Source of the DNA: JADLHS01 sp039806955
GTDB lineage: Bacteria > Verrucomicrobiota > Verrucomicrobiia > Limisphaerales > JADLHS01
Direction: 5' to 3'
DNA: 64,000 nt
Assembly (NCBI GenBank): GCA_039806955.1
Contig: JBDHQI010000011.1
Location: 1-64,000 of the forward strand
Part shown: positions 63,874-64,000 of the stretch, one piece after another
Layout of the letters: each line of letters starts with the position of its first letter
How positions within the stretch are numbered: the first letter of the stretch is position 1
Notes under the pieces: model-generated
Told to the model about the DNA's origin: nothing
What the model saw: only the letters and a program-made list of their open reading frames with translations
Databases searched by the model: none
Program-made: the position numbers and the translations under genes

Positions 63874-64000
63874 CATTCTGCTGGTCGAGGATGACACGAA
63901 TATCGCCTCCGGATTACAAAAGGTGATGCGCGCCAACGGCTATGAGGTCACCACCTTGAGTCGCGGGGACATCGGATTGGAGCAAGCCATTGCGCGATCT
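63857..64000 (+). CDS. Response regulator, truncated by the window end
   Basis: 48 codons visible. MKDKPNILLVEDDTNIASGLQKVMRANGYEV is a receiver-domain start with the acidic pair Glu11-Asp12-Asp13. The phosphorylation Asp (about 55) and any output domain lie beyond the window. Coupling to an NtrB-like kinase suggests an NtrC-type, sigma-54-dependent regulator, but this cannot be seen. Confidence 0.85.
   Translation, partial: MKDKPNILLVEDDTNIASGLQKVMRANGYEVTTLSRGDIGLEQAIARS

Overview
The window looks like chromosomal DNA of a Verrucomicrobia-type bacterium, probably a Pedosphaera/Limisphaerales-like lineage. This is inferred from gene families, not from a marker phylogeny. Pointers are a PVC-type dehydrogenase/HEAT/cytochrome c protein, a PEP-CTERM protein, twin-arginine Gfo/Idh/MocA oxidoreductases, ADOP-type ABC permeases under a PadR repressor, TrpB2 in place of TrpB1, and a moderately GC-rich, densely coded layout. 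I see no prophage, intact insertion sequence or CRISPR array.

Layout. 0-0.5 kb: a PIN toxin-antitoxin pair with a shortened toxin. 0.6-6 kb: ABC-F ATPase, PII protein, a LemA protein with a long helical secreted half, and LarE. 6-11 kb: a type II secretion/pseudopilin run (gspF-H-I-J-K) overlapping a Xer recombinase. 11-13.5 kb: glycerate kinase and a FIST sensor protein. 13.7-16.7 kb: two tandem Tat-exported oxidoreductases whose last kilobase is almost identical. 16.9-23.5 kb: a cytidylate-kinase-like protein, a GH13 enzyme, a large secreted glycosidase and trpA. 23.6-29.9 kb: PEP-CTERM protein, mannose-1-phosphate guanylyltransferase, the PVC dehydrogenase-cytochrome and a SphA-like outer-membrane protein. 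29.9-34.9 kb: trpB2, pheT and a secreted phosphodiesterase. 35.1-39.8 kb: hisB, an ECF sigma/anti-sigma/secreted-protein trio, gcvH-glutaredoxin-lipA, and a membrane-tethered GNAT protein. 39.8-45.4 kb: a sugar dehydrogenase-dihaem fusion and glcDF. 45.7-49.5 kb: metH. 49.6-57.6 kb: a PadR-controlled MacA/ATPase/two-permease efflux cassette carrying several gene-breaking lesions and a 200-bp nested palindromic repeat. 57.7-64 kb: bifunctional nuclease, holA, STAS protein, rpoD, tRNA-CAU, and an NtrB/NtrC-like two-component pair cut by the window end.

How they work together. Glycolate oxidase (glcDF), glycerate kinase and the glycine-cleavage H protein suggest C2-acid metabolism. gcvH, glutaredoxin and lipA form a plausible lipoylation unit. 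The glycosidases, the cytochrome-linked dehydrogenases and the Tat oxidoreductases fit a heterotroph that degrades polysaccharides and oxidises sugars in the periplasm. The strongest unusual signals are the gene-conversion-like duplication at 14-16.7 kb, the damaged efflux cassette with its palindromic element, and the non-standard LemA and dehydrogenase-cytochrome fusions. I did not find a convincing wholly new system. The ECF trio at 35.8-37.4 kb and the LemA fusion are the best candidates for uncharacterised biology.
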